64,000 nucleotides of DNA, from NCBI GenBank assembly GCA_019912965.1, contig JAIOHM010000234.1, forward strand, positions 1-64,000. The letters are read 5' to 3'. This DNA is from Anaerolineae bacterium. Its GTDB lineage: Bacteria; Chloroflexota; Anaerolineae; Aggregatilineales; Phototrophicaceae. The notes below the pieces were generated by a model. It did no database searches. It worked only from the letters and a program-made list of their open reading frames with translations, and was not told the DNA's origin. The position numbers and the translations under genes were made by a program. This document shows, one piece after another, positions 49,145 through 57,352 of the stretch (the stretch's first letter is position 1; each line of letters opens with the position of its first letter).

Positions 49145-49744
49145 ATGGAATCATCGTCTACTGTTCCCATCCCTTATCCAGTAGGTGTTTGGCGGGTGCT
49201 TCTACGTGCTCCATTGCTGGCTTACCGTCTTGGCCTCGGCAGTCTGCTAAACGCTGCTCATTTGATGATATTAACCACACGCGGGCGCAAGAGCGGTCAG
49301 CCGCGCTTTACACCCATTGAATATCGGCGGCACGGCAGCAAAATTTATCTGGTTTCAGGATGGGGTGAACAGCCACAGTGGTATAAAAATTTGCTGACCG
49401 ATCCACTGGCAACCGTTCAGTTGGGCGGGCAGCGTCATAGTGTATTGGCTGATCGTGTCACCGATCCTGCGGAGGCTTTACGGGCGCTGTCCCTGTTCCG
49501 CCGGGTTGCGCCGGGGCGTTATGATGCTGTTTTGGGGCGCTTGGTCGAAAGCGATGTGAATGCCCACACCTTGCCAGAATTGTCAGATCAATTCACGGTG
49601 ATGCGTCTGGACATCATCCCGGATGAACCCGCTTTACCCGGTGTAGTTGCCGATCTCATCTGGTTATGGCCGGTTGTGGTGGGGGCTTTTGTCCTCGTCA
49701 GTTTGACCCGTTCAGGCCGTTCGGGTCGAGGGGAGTCTGTATGA
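49145..49744 (+). CDS. Deazaflavin-dependent nitroreductase (Ddn/DUF385 family)
   Basis: A 199-aa protein. The split-barrel domain (about 30-155) has MILTTRGRKSGQPRFTPIEY, LVSGWGEQPQWYKNLLTDP and the following V-Q-L-G strand, the hallmark of F420H2-dependent reductases of the Ddn/FDOR-B type. One hydrophobic helix at the end (about 168-187) anchors it to the membrane. It would use F420 or another flavin to reduce quinones or nitro compounds. The stop overlaps the TPR gene start by 4 bases (ATGA). Confidence 0.85.
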   Translation: MESSSTVPIPYPVGVWRVLLRAPLLAYRLGLGSLLNAAHLMILTTRGRKSGQPRFTPIEYRRHGSKIYLVSGWGEQPQWYKNLLTDPLATVQLGGQRHSVLADRVTDPAEALRALSLFRRVAPGRYDAVLGRLVESDVNAHTLPELSDQFTVMRLDIIPDEPALPGVVADLIWLWPVVVGAFVLVSLTRSGRSGRGESV

Positions 49745-50685
49745 CCGATCACGTTGCCGATCAAGCCGTACTGTTGCGGCAGGTACGGCTGGCGCTTCAG
49801 AACGAAAATTATAAAGATGCTGCTCAAGCCCTCAAGCAGGCGGCGGCGCTGGCACATAACGCGGGCGACCGTGCGGCTGAAGGTCGTCATTTAGGGAATT
49901 TGGCGCTCATCTATTATCGGGTTCAGCGTCACGATCACGCCCTGCATTTTTTCGAGCGTGCATTGGAGATTGCCCGTGCCGAAAACGACCGCCTGACCGA
50001 AGATGGCATCCTCGGAAATATGGGTAACATCCTCCGCGAGATGAAGCGTTATGACGATGCCATCACCCATTTGAATCAGGCGCTTTTGATTGCTCAGGAA
50101 ATTGGGGATGTGCGTGGCAGGGGCATCTGGCTCTCAAATTTAGGGCTGGTTTTTGATGATGGTGGTCGCTACCGCGAGGCGATAGATGTTCACAAAGAGT
50201 CGATCAATGTGGCACGTCAGATGCGTGACCAGCGGGGGTTAGCCTCCCGCCTGAGCAACCTCGGCAACAGCTATCTTGCGGCGGGCGAAAGCGCGGAAGC
50301 CTTAAAGTGTTTTCATGAAGTTGTTGCGCTCCACACGGTTATGGGCGAAAAAAGCGAAGCCGCCCTTCGTATGGGAATCATCGGTAACATTTACAGCGAA
50401 TTAGGCCGTGCCGCTCCATCGGATTTTGAATCCCGCTTTTACTACGACCTCGCCCGTGATGCTTATAAAGATACGCTGAATTTGGCACAACAATTGGGCG
50501 ATAAAGTTGCCGAAGGTGATTTGCTTATTTGCTTGGGCAACGTTTACGGCAACATTGGTGAGTATACGCAGTCCATTAACCATTTTGAGGCAGCACTGCT
50601 GCTGTTTCAGTCGCTGAATTTGCCAGATCGTGTAGCCTACGTTGAAAAGAATTTAGTGCTTGCTCGCGACCTTTCGCAGCGGTAA
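49741..50685 (+). CDS. Soluble TPR-repeat protein
   Basis: A 314-aa protein from ATG 49741, coupled to the Ddn-like gene by ATGA overlap; a longer frame from 49666 runs inside that gene. About six or seven TPR units are visible with 40-residue spacing, such as NLALIYYRVQRHDHALHFFERALEIA and NLGLVFDDGGRYREAIDVHKESI. The 40-residue spacing resembles LGN/kinesin-light-chain-type arrays. No other domain is present. It is followed after 2 bases by the broken epimerase gene, so all three formed one operon. Confidence 0.85.
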   Translation: MTDHVADQAVLLRQVRLALQNENYKDAAQALKQAAALAHNAGDRAAEGRHLGNLALIYYRVQRHDHALHFFERALEIARAENDRLTEDGILGNMGNILREMKRYDDAITHLNQALLIAQEIGDVRGRGIWLSNLGLVFDDGGRYREAIDVHKESINVARQMRDQRGLASRLSNLGNSYLAAGESAEALKCFHEVVALHTVMGEKSEAALRMGIIGNIYSELGRAAPSDFESRFYYDLARDAYKDTLNLAQQLGDKVAEGDLLICLGNVYGNIGEYTQSINHFEAALLLFQSLNLPDRVAYVEKNLVLARDLSQR

Positions 50686-50687
50686 TC

Positions 50688-51180
50688 ATGCGTATTTTGT
50701 TGACGGGTGGTTCAGGGTATCTGGGGTGTGTATTGTCCCGTCAGTTGGAGAATAAAGGCGATACGCTGCTGCGCTTGGATGTGCGCCCGCCTGCTGACTC
50801 GCAGGGTACTTATCTCGAAGGCTCAATTCTGGATTTCCCAACCCTCGAAAAAAGCCTTTCGGATGTTGATTGTCTGGTGCATATGGCTGCGTGGCACGGC
50901 ATCCACGAATTCCGGGGACAGAAAAATGTGTTTGAGTTCTGGGATTTAAATGTCACCGGGACATTTTATGCTTTTGAGGCCACCGCCCGTGCAGGTATCC
51001 GCCGTATTATCTATATCTCCAGCACCAGTGTGGATGAGCCGAATTCAATTTATGGACACACCAAAGTACTAGGTTAAGAAATCGCCCGTACCTATGCTGC
51101 TCGTTATGGCATCAATGTCATAACGCTGCGCCCGCGTGCCTTTATTCCACACTGGAATCGGGATGCCTATACTAACATGT
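50688..51180 (+). pseudogene. NAD-dependent epimerase/dehydratase, 5' half of a broken gene
   Basis: The first 129 codons give an extended SDR: TGGSGYLG at the start for NAD, LVHMAAWHG, SSTSVDEPNSIYGHTK with the Y-x-x-x-K pair. TAA at 51075 stops the frame, apparently replacing a Glu codon. The same frame continues EIARTYAARYGINVITLRPR and RAFIPHWNRDAYTN until about 51176, where similarity stops. The rest of the gene lies at 53053-53425, beyond the HxlR/SDR cassette. The gene was the third of the Ddn/TPR operon. Confidence 0.85.
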
Positions 51181-51307
51181 AATTTTGACTCATCGGTTGT
51201 CAAAATTGGATCTTCCGCAGATTATGTAGATTCGGGTCGGTAGAGAACTTTCTGCCGCAGTTGAAAAGGGTAAGAGTATTTTAAGGCCCTTCTGTTCCAG
51301 GGATTAT

Positions 51308-51976
51308 TTATAACGTCTCAAAATGAGCTAGAAAACTGACGATTTCCGCCTCCGAACCGTCGAGACGCAGCAGATCTTTTGCGACTGCCTCTTTATAGGA
51401 AACTTGGCCGGTGGCAAGTGATCCCAGTGTTATCAAGTCCGCCCGCAGTGTGAGATTCGGGGTGCCGGGATTTTCTTGTTCGACGGTGATGAAAGCGTCA
51501 TGTATTTTTACGCAGAAATTCGCGTTGAATAGCTCACTCTCGATTTTGACCTCGAAAATCCCGGATAAATTCGCGGTCACTGCGGGCATGAACATCATAT
51601 ACAACATCAATTCAATGGCCTCTGTCGAGAAGACCTGCCCCGCTTTTGGTGTGCCGAGCGACTGTGCACCCCATAGAGCCAGGGATACCATCACATCTTG
51701 CAAACTTCTCCCATAAGGCGTGAGTTCGTACACGGATGAAGCCGCCGGTGGAGGTAAGAAACGGGTCTGAATAAGCCCATTTTCCTCAAGCGCTTTTAGA
51801 CGCGTGGTCAGGATATTGGTTCCGATGGTTGGCAAACCCCGCGCTAAGTCACTAAACCGCTTAGGCCCAACGAATAGATTACGAATGATGAGCAATGTCC
51901 AACGTTCCCCGACCAGATCGAGCGCGTGGGCCAATGGACAATATTGGTTGTAAGTTTTTTGTGTCATAGGCTTCAA
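51308..51976 (-). CDS. HxlR-family transcriptional regulator
   Basis: A 222-aa regulator. The N-terminal winged helix (about 8-100) has CPLAHALDLVGERWTLLIIR, GPKRFSDLARGLPTIGTNILT and RLKALEENGLI, the HxlR/DUF24 pattern with a redox-capable Cys13. The C-terminal 100 residues form an SCP2-like domain (FEVKIESELFNANFCVKIHD), known in some HxlR proteins. It is divergent from the SDR gene and probably represses it. It lies inside the split epimerase gene. Confidence 0.88.
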   Translation of the reverse strand: MKPMTQKTYNQYCPLAHALDLVGERWTLLIIRNLFVGPKRFSDLARGLPTIGTNILTTRLKALEENGLIQTRFLPPPAASSVYELTPYGRSLQDVMVSLALWGAQSLGTPKAGQVFSTEAIELMLYMMFMPAVTANLSGIFEVKIESELFNANFCVKIHDAFITVEQENPGTPNLTLRADLITLGSLATGQVSYKEAVAKDLLRLDGSEAEIVSFLAHFETL

Positions 51977-52029
51977 TTATAGGACAATTTCAAAAACCAT
52001 CAATATGATTTCGAAATGAAAGTTTATAC

Positions 52030-52058
52030 TTGCTTTTTGAAAGCAAATCCATTATAGT
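52030..52058 (+). promoter_or_regulatory. SDR promoter with overlapping palindrome
   Basis: TTGCTTT (52030-52036) and AAAGCAA (52040-52046) form a perfect 7-bp palindrome around TTG. TTGCTT serves as -35, with a 17-base spacer to TATAGT (52053-52058). It is a likely HxlR operator. Confidence 0.5.
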
Positions 52059-52122
52059 CGTTTTAATACTGCTTTCACAAGTGGCTGCTACAACCGAAAT
52101 GCAATCACAGGAGATTAAAACA

Positions 52123-53040
52123 ATGACTACAGATCAGCAAGCAACCCAAACGGCACTCATCACCGGGGCATTCAGCGGTATAGGGCTGGCAACAGCGTTA
52201 AGGCTGGCGCAAGATGGCTGGCGCGTCTATGCGTCAGGCCGGAATGTTTCAAAGAATGGTGAGTTGATTACGCAGGCAAGGGCATTGGGGGTGGAGATCA
52301 AATCAATAGCGATGGATGTCACCGATGAAAGCAGCATCCAAACCGCCATTGACCAGATCGCACAGGAAAGTGGTCGGCTGGACTTGCTGGTCAATAATGC
52401 AGGCGGCGGTATCACGGGAGCTGTTACCGACTCTAGCAACCGACAAATACGCCAGCTCTTCGAAACCAATGTCATTGGCGTGCTTGCAGTCACACGCTTG
52501 GCGTTACCTTTAATGCTTCGGCATCAGCAGGGTCGAGTCATTAACCTGAGCAGTATACTCGGTAAAGTCGCTTTTCCCGGTATGGGAATTTATGCCGCCA
52601 CGAAATTTGCCATGGAAGGCTTTAGTGATGCCATGCGTCTCGAATTTAAGATTCTTGGGCCGGACTTTCACGTGATCCTTATTGAGCCCGGATTCATCAA
52701 GACTCATTTTGCCGACAACTCAAGTAATGTCGAACACGCAACACAAGCGACACCTTATGGGGCATCCTACGCGACTACGGCGGCGAACACTGTCCAAGTG
52801 GGAATTGATAATGGGCCTAGTCCAAAAATCGTCGCAGATGTGATTGCAAAAGCTGCCCGTGAACGCAATCCCAAAAGCCGGTATGGAGTCACTAACACGG
52901 CAAAGATGGTGATGTTTTTGCGGCGCCTACTGCCGAACAGGATGTTCGATAGCATTATGTTCAGTATCAGTGGGCTTGGAAAGTATATCGCCACGCACCG
53001 GGCGATAAACAAACATCCGCTGCAAAACCCGGTTCGTTGA
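52123..53040 (+). CDS. Short-chain dehydrogenase/reductase (SDR)
   Basis: A 305-aa classical SDR from ATG 52123, with CAGGAG upstream; the longer frame to 52030 runs over the promoter. NAD(P) motif is TGAFSGIG (about 14-21), N-N-A-G lies in LLVNNAGGG, the catalytic Ser in NLSSILG and Y-x-x-x-K in YAATKFA. The C-terminus (about 230-305) is a longer, basic part than usual. It reduces or oxidises small carbonyl or alcohol substrates. With the divergent HxlR gene it forms a regulator/enzyme cassette inserted in the epimerase gene. Confidence 0.92.
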   Translation: MTTDQQATQTALITGAFSGIGLATALRLAQDGWRVYASGRNVSKNGELITQARALGVEIKSIAMDVTDESSIQTAIDQIAQESGRLDLLVNNAGGGITGAVTDSSNRQIRQLFETNVIGVLAVTRLALPLMLRHQQGRVINLSSILGKVAFPGMGIYAATKFAMEGFSDAMRLEFKILGPDFHVILIEPGFIKTHFADNSSNVEHATQATPYGASYATTAANTVQVGIDNGPSPKIVADVIAKAARERNPKSRYGVTNTAKMVMFLRRLLPNRMFDSIMFSISGLGKYIATHRAINKHPLQNPVR

Positions 53041-53052
53041 CATTTGATATAA

Positions 53053-53425
53053 ACTTGTCGGATGGGCACGCTGGTTTTGGGGTGGAGCCGTTCACGATGA
53101 TGTTGCTCAGGCAGTGGCTTTGAGTATCGATTTACTGCGAACGGCGGATCTGCCAGAATATCTCATTTTGACAGTGGATGGGGCTTACGAGTAACATCGA
53201 TGCGGATTTATCAGATTGGGATGCGGAAGGCTCGGTTCGACCTTCCGCAAATACTATTCACAATTTTACGATCTGGTGCTGCGTTATGATCTGAACCCCG
53301 CTCAAAAACCACAGGAGCAGGACATAAGCGAAACGCAGCGTCGGTTAAACTACCAACCAACCTACAGCCTCCGCAATCTTTTGCAAGATTTAGCGTGCTG
53401 TGGGTTGGATGGGCCACCTGTTTAG
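53053..53425 (+). pseudogene. NAD-dependent epimerase/dehydratase, 3' remnant
   Basis: Translating from about 53064 gives WARWFWGGAVHDDVAQAVAL and then SIDLLRTADLPEYLILTVDG, ending GAYE before a stop near 53190. After frameshifts come IDADLSDWDAEG and STFRKYYSQFYDLVLRYDLN, then RRLNYQPTYSLRNLLQDL. This picks up just a few codons after the point where the 5' half ends. One stop and at least two frameshifts show that it is decaying. No promoter or start of its own is visible. Confidence 0.8.
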
Positions 53426-53679
53426 TCGTCATCATCATCGTCAATATCGTCGAAGTCTTCATCCCGGCTCAGGAGGCGGTCAAGCATGGCGCCTTCGTCC
53501 TCATAACCCAAAATGTCTGCTAGATAGTTGAACTCGCACACAATCGTCTCGAACAGGTGATTTTCTTCATAGGCATCTGGTGGATAATACGAGATAACTG
53601 CCTCAAAGAGTTGCTTCAGATCCACGTACCGTCTTTCCAGGTACTCTAAATATTCCGGCGTGTATGATCGCTCCGCCAT
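53422..53679 (-). CDS. Small acidic protein with poly-Asp tail
   Basis: An 85-aa protein, start MAERSYTPEYLEYLERRYVD, helical, and ending in a run of Asp (DEDFDDIDDDDDD). The Tyr/Leu/Glu-rich body (KQLFEAVISYYPPDAYEENHLFE) has no motif I recognise. Its stop overlaps the tail of the epimerase remnant by 4 bases. It follows the lipoprotein gene on the same strand, with a 77-base gap. The acidic tail could mimic nucleic acid or bind metal or basic protein; no function is assigned. Confidence 0.6.
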   Translation of the reverse strand: MAERSYTPEYLEYLERRYVDLKQLFEAVISYYPPDAYEENHLFETIVCEFNYLADILGYEDEGAMLDRLLSRDEDFDDIDDDDDD

Positions 53680-53756
53680 TGTTTCCTCATTCCGGCTTGC
53701 TAAATTGGATACGCCGCATCTTCAGTCGGCACAGATGGGCGCGCGAGGGTTTTGTT

Positions 53757-54698
53757 TTAAGGACTTCCCGGCACAGCACGCCATGTTCCGGTCAAGCCGC
53801 CCGCATCGAACACCATAATGATGATTTGTCCCCGCTGTGGCAGGTAAACCATCTGTCCACGCTCAAATGGTTGCACAGTAGCCTGCCCACCGTTTTCGTC
53901 GGTAGTTGCCCACCCCAACCCGGTGCGAACTTCTTGGAAGCTGCGCCAGATTTTGCCGAACCCGCGTATGGGTTCTTTCAATCCGGTTGGAGGTATTTCG
54001 CCGCCGCTGACCGGATCAACTGCTGCGTTATAGGTGTCGTCAAATCGCTGATAGCGTCCGGTGTTGAACAGTGCATAAATGTACCCCGGTGGGCCTTCCA
54101 ACCAGAACATCTCGCCCCGTTCATAAAGCTGGTTAGCGCTGTTCATGGCTAATGCGCTCGTTGCTGTCGCACAGCCCAGTTGGGCGTTCAAGGTCGCGTC
54201 GCTCTGGTATACAACGCCGAATCCACCGCCCGGTGCATACGAACACAGGCTGGTAATGGGTGCTGTTGGCAGCAAACCCGGTGTCGTTGGCACGATCACG
54301 GGTTGCAACTGTTCGGGCAAAATTGTTGCCTGCGCTGCCAGTGCCACCAGTGCCGCAATGCCTTCGTTATCCGCCGTCGGCGCGAGTGTTTCCGTTGCTG
54401 TCGGCGTAATCGTTGGTGTTGATGTCGCCGTTTCCGTGATCGTTGCGCTTGGTGTAACGGTCACGGTGATCGTTGGTGTCACTGTTGCGGTTGGGGTATT
54501 GGTTGATGTGGCACTGGCTGTCGCGGGCACACCTGTATCAGTTGGCGCTAACGTTGGCAGTTCCGCCAGCGTTGGCAATACGCCTGCTGCTTCTGGCGTG
54601 GGGTTGCCGCTGCACGCCGCCACCACCATTGCGAACAAAAAGAAGGATACGGCGCGCCATATCCATTGATTGTTGTTTGACCACCGTTTTTGCATCAT
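53757..54698 (-). CDS. Lipoprotein with Thr-rich stalk and LGFP-like C-terminal region
   Basis: A 313-aa predicted lipoprotein. The signal ends V-V-A-A-C with Cys29. Residues about 45-110 are a Thr/Val/Pro stalk (TPTATVTPTITVTV). The C-terminal region (about 150-310) holds repeated segments built on F-E-R-G-Q-M-x-x-L and LYERGEMFWLEGPPGYIYAL, with a GLGWATTDE element, close to LGFP-type repeats that bind surface polymers. The role is probably cell-surface attachment. It is divergent from the metallophosphoesterase gene, with a 54-base gap. Confidence 0.72.
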   Translation of the reverse strand: MMQKRWSNNNQWIWRAVSFFLFAMVVAACSGNPTPEAAGVLPTLAELPTLAPTDTGVPATASATSTNTPTATVTPTITVTVTPSATITETATSTPTITPTATETLAPTADNEGIAALVALAAQATILPEQLQPVIVPTTPGLLPTAPITSLCSYAPGGGFGVVYQSDATLNAQLGCATATSALAMNSANQLYERGEMFWLEGPPGYIYALFNTGRYQRFDDTYNAAVDPVSGGEIPPTGLKEPIRGFGKIWRSFQEVRTGLGWATTDENGGQATVQPFERGQMVYLPQRGQIIIMVFDAGGLTGTWRAVPGSP

Positions 54699-54752
54699 AC
54701 GGGTTATTATAGACCAACTCGCCCAACTTTGTACCCCGATAGGAGCTGCCTG

Positions 54753-55547
54753 ATGCCCGACGATGTGCTGCTAACCTTTGTTCATATCAGCGATACCCAT
54801 ATCAGCCCTGACCCTGACTATGGCAAACAGGAAACCCCCCACAGTACCAGTGACAGCGCGCGTTTGTTAGTGCAGCAAATCAACGCCTTACCCTTCAAAC
54901 CGGATTTTGTGCTGCATACCGGCGATGTGGCCTATGACCCGGATGAAACGGCCTATTTCACCGCCCGCGAAATTTTGAGTCAGATTCAATACCCGGTCTA
55001 CTATGTAGCGGGCAATCACGATAAACCTGAACCGCTTCAGCGTATCCTCTTAGGACGCTCTGAAATCCTTGCTCCTTTCCATTACACTTTTGACGTAAAT
55101 GGGGTGCAGTTTATTGTGCTGGATAGCAACGGCCCTGCTGAAGTGCCGCGCGGCAATATCATCCCGGAACAGCTTGTTTGGCTGGATGGTCTGCTTTCCA
55201 GCATGGATGATCGCCCATTGGTGATTGCCGTACATCATAATGCTGTTCCCGTCGCTGTTCCGTGGTTGGATGGTTTTATGCGAATCACCAACGGCGAGGA
55301 TTTTCACAACATCCTGCTCAAGGCCCGCGAACGCTTGCGTGGCGTTTTCTTCGGCCATGTGCATCAAAACCTGACGATGTTCCGCGATGGCATTATGTAT
55401 AACAGTACGCTCAGCAGTTGGGGACAGTTTCATGCTTGGCCGGGTTTGAACGATACCGTCAAGGATGAAGGTGCGGAACCCGGTTTTAGTGTTGTCTCCA
55501 TCACCCGCGCCAATACCTACATTCGTCGCTACCGATTTCGCATCTAA
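54753..55547 (+). CDS. Metallophosphoesterase (calcineurin-like)
   Basis: A 264-aa phosphoesterase from ATG 54753, with ATAGGAG upstream; the longer frame starts inside the neighbouring gene. The metal-site series is complete: FVHISDTHIS, VLHTGDVAYDP, VAGNHDKPE, VIAVHHN and FFGHVHQN. Such enzymes cleave phosphomonoesters or cyclic nucleotides (CpdA-like, Icc family); the substrate is unknown. No signal peptide is seen, so it is cytosolic. Repeat copy B follows directly. Confidence 0.9.
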   Translation: MPDDVLLTFVHISDTHISPDPDYGKQETPHSTSDSARLLVQQINALPFKPDFVLHTGDVAYDPDETAYFTAREILSQIQYPVYYVAGNHDKPEPLQRILLGRSEILAPFHYTFDVNGVQFIVLDSNGPAEVPRGNIIPEQLVWLDGLLSSMDDRPLVIAVHHNAVPVAVPWLDGFMRITNGEDFHNILLKARERLRGVFFGHVHQNLTMFRDGIMYNSTLSSWGQFHAWPGLNDTVKDEGAEPGFSVVSITRANTYIRRYRFRI

Positions 55548-55579
55548 CCATCTCCCAACGCCGGGGCAACCGATTTAAC

Positions 55580-56540
55580 AATCCTTGCCCCTCATTTCCG
55601 TTAGCAACTTCGTCCCCAAAAACGTACCAAATGGTCACCCTTTTTCCCTCCAAATCTGCTACACTGTGTTTATGAACAGCGTCCGTGCGCTGCGTATTCT
55701 CTGTCAACTGTACAGCAAGTATTGCAGCGGAACACTATCCCGAATCGCCGCAATACTGCAAAACCGAGCCAACCCCCGAATCCACTATCTACGCGGAGGT
55801 TCAATAAACAGTCCTTCCCGTTGATGCGAGAGTGAATCCAGTATCCACGCGAGGGTTCAAAAAACACCCCCTCCCGTTCGATAACCCGCCTTGTTATCCG
55901 TATTTTTCTGGAAACTTGCAACTGACAACTTTCAAAGACGACAATCCACCATTGCACGCAAAAACATTTCGCAATCGCAATCGCCGCAAACCGGTTTGCT
56001 CCCCCTCCATTTGGAGAGGGGCTAGGGGTGAGGTGCATTTTCTGAAAACTGAAAACTGTGAACCGACAACTTATGTGGCGGCGAAACCCATTTTCGCCAC
56101 CGCGCCGCCGCCGCCACTGATCCCCAAAAACCGCCTGCGAATCTTTCCTGTTTCTTGTACCAATAACCAATCACTAATAACCAAAAACTCTGAACTATGA
56201 ACTGTAAACCGACAACCAATTTGCAATTGCAGCGCCTCTTTCCCTCACACCCGCCGACAAATGACAATATTGTCGCGCGGCGGCAATACGAGAATGTGGC
56301 GCTGCACACTACGGCGCTCCCCGTCTCAACCGCCGACATTGACATTTGCGACATGCCAGCCTCCCGTCTTCCCGCCGACAATCCCTACGGCAATTTTGCA
56401 TTTTGTGCACATTTTGAATCTGCTTCCTACTGCTTTCCCTCGCCATGAAACCTCTGTGTTTCTCTGTGGTTCAATCTCTTGTTTTCTCTTCTTTCTTGGC
56501 GAGTTGGCGGTTAAAATGACCTGATCGCTAAAAGCTAAAG
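55580..56540. repeat. Dispersed non-coding repeat, copy B
   Basis: About 1 kb with no credible gene, sharing modules in the same order and strand as 1890-2645. Present are the CGTCCC/AACGTACCA/GGTCACCC block (55610-55660); the hairpin GTATTGC/GCAATAC (55719-55756); ACGCGGAGGTTCAA-like units twice (about 55789 and 55845), where copy A has one; TTTCGCAATCGCAATCGCCG (about 55967); the hairpin module ending GGAGAGGGGCTAGGGGTGAG (55998-56036); TGGCGGCGAAACCCA (about 56074); GACATTTGCGACAT (about 56338); and GCTAAAAGCTAAAGGCTAAC (56526-56545). It ends against the gene at 56555. Confidence 0.7.
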
Positions 56541-56554
56541 GCTAACAGCTACCA

Positions 56555-57352
56555 ATGGCTATCGACTACAGCATCGACTACAAATGTTTCCCCAAGCAGG
56601 AACTCACCACCGAAGGTATTTTGGAACGCATCAAAGGCCGCGCCCGTGCTGATGCGGTTGTAGACCTCTTCCGGCGTAATGGGGATGATCGCCCTGCCTC
56701 GGAAATGGGTTTTGAATTCGTCCGCAGTACCCCGGAAGGCGCTCAGGAAACCCGCGTCATCTATGTACAGGAAATGCTGGATCGCGCCGCCGAACTCACA
56801 CCCTATGAAACCTACTGTCAGGGTTGTCCGGCCAATAATACCGGTGTCCCTTTTGGTTGCATGGGGCAGATCGAATATCCCATTTCTGGTGTAGCCGAAA
56901 TCTGGCTGTTGAATGCTTTGCCCACAACCGAGGAAACCTTGCCCTGGTTGCTGCTCAAACAAGCTATCGAGGAATTTAAAGTTGATGGCAGCACCGTAAA
57001 TCCATTACGCGCCGCTGGACAAACCTACTTTCAGGAAAAAGGGGTATTGGTGCGCCGCTTAGGGGAAATTGTAGCCAACACCAACCAGATTTTTGAAATG
57101 CTCTTTACCGTTGGGCATATCAAGCCGTCGTATGCTTCTATCCTGCTGCTGCTTTTTAAGGCTATCTCCCGCAGTTTGGAAGCCGATCAGATCATGGCAA
57201 TTTCCAAATCGCCGGATGATGCCTTCGAGAATCATCCCTTCCTGCTCAAGCCTGAACCCGATGATGACGCCAGCATCACCCAGTTCAAGCAGTTCTTCCG
57301 CGCCCTCTACCTCGCTTGGGGTCTGAATGTCCCCCTGCTGTTAGATGTTTGA
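56555..57352 (+). CDS. Protein of unknown function with C-x2-C-x10-C motif
   Basis: A 265-aa soluble protein. Residues 88-102 hold three Cys (Cys88, Cys91, Cys102) in a C-Q-G-C-P-A-N-N-x-G-x-P-F-G-C pattern that could bind a metal or cluster. The rest is helical, with EIWLLNALPTTEETLPWLLLKQA and LLLLFKAISRSLEADQIMAI. I recognise no family. The last 12 bases overlap the convergent peptidase gene. No good Shine-Dalgarno is seen before ATG 56555; the repeat-derived stretch GCTAAAGGCTAACAGC lies directly upstream, so the start is uncertain. Confidence 0.65.
   Translation: MAIDYSIDYKCFPKQELTTEGILERIKGRARADAVVDLFRRNGDDRPASEMGFEFVRSTPEGAQETRVIYVQEMLDRAAELTPYETYCQGCPANNTGVPFGCMGQIEYPISGVAEIWLLNALPTTEETLPWLLLKQAIEEFKVDGSTVNPLRAAGQTYFQEKGVLVRRLGEIVANTNQIFEMLFTVGHIKPSYASILLLLFKAISRSLEADQIMAISKSPDDAFENHPFLLKPEPDDDASITQFKQFFRALYLAWGLNVPLLLDV

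Noticed and set aside
51181-53050. Insertion sequence carrying the HxlR/SDR cassette
   Set aside because: No transposase, no terminal inverted repeats and no clear target duplication are visible at the junctions.
54145-54669. 174-aa plus-strand Val/Gly-rich ORF
   Set aside because: It is the antisense shadow of the Thr-rich stalk of the lipoprotein at 53757.
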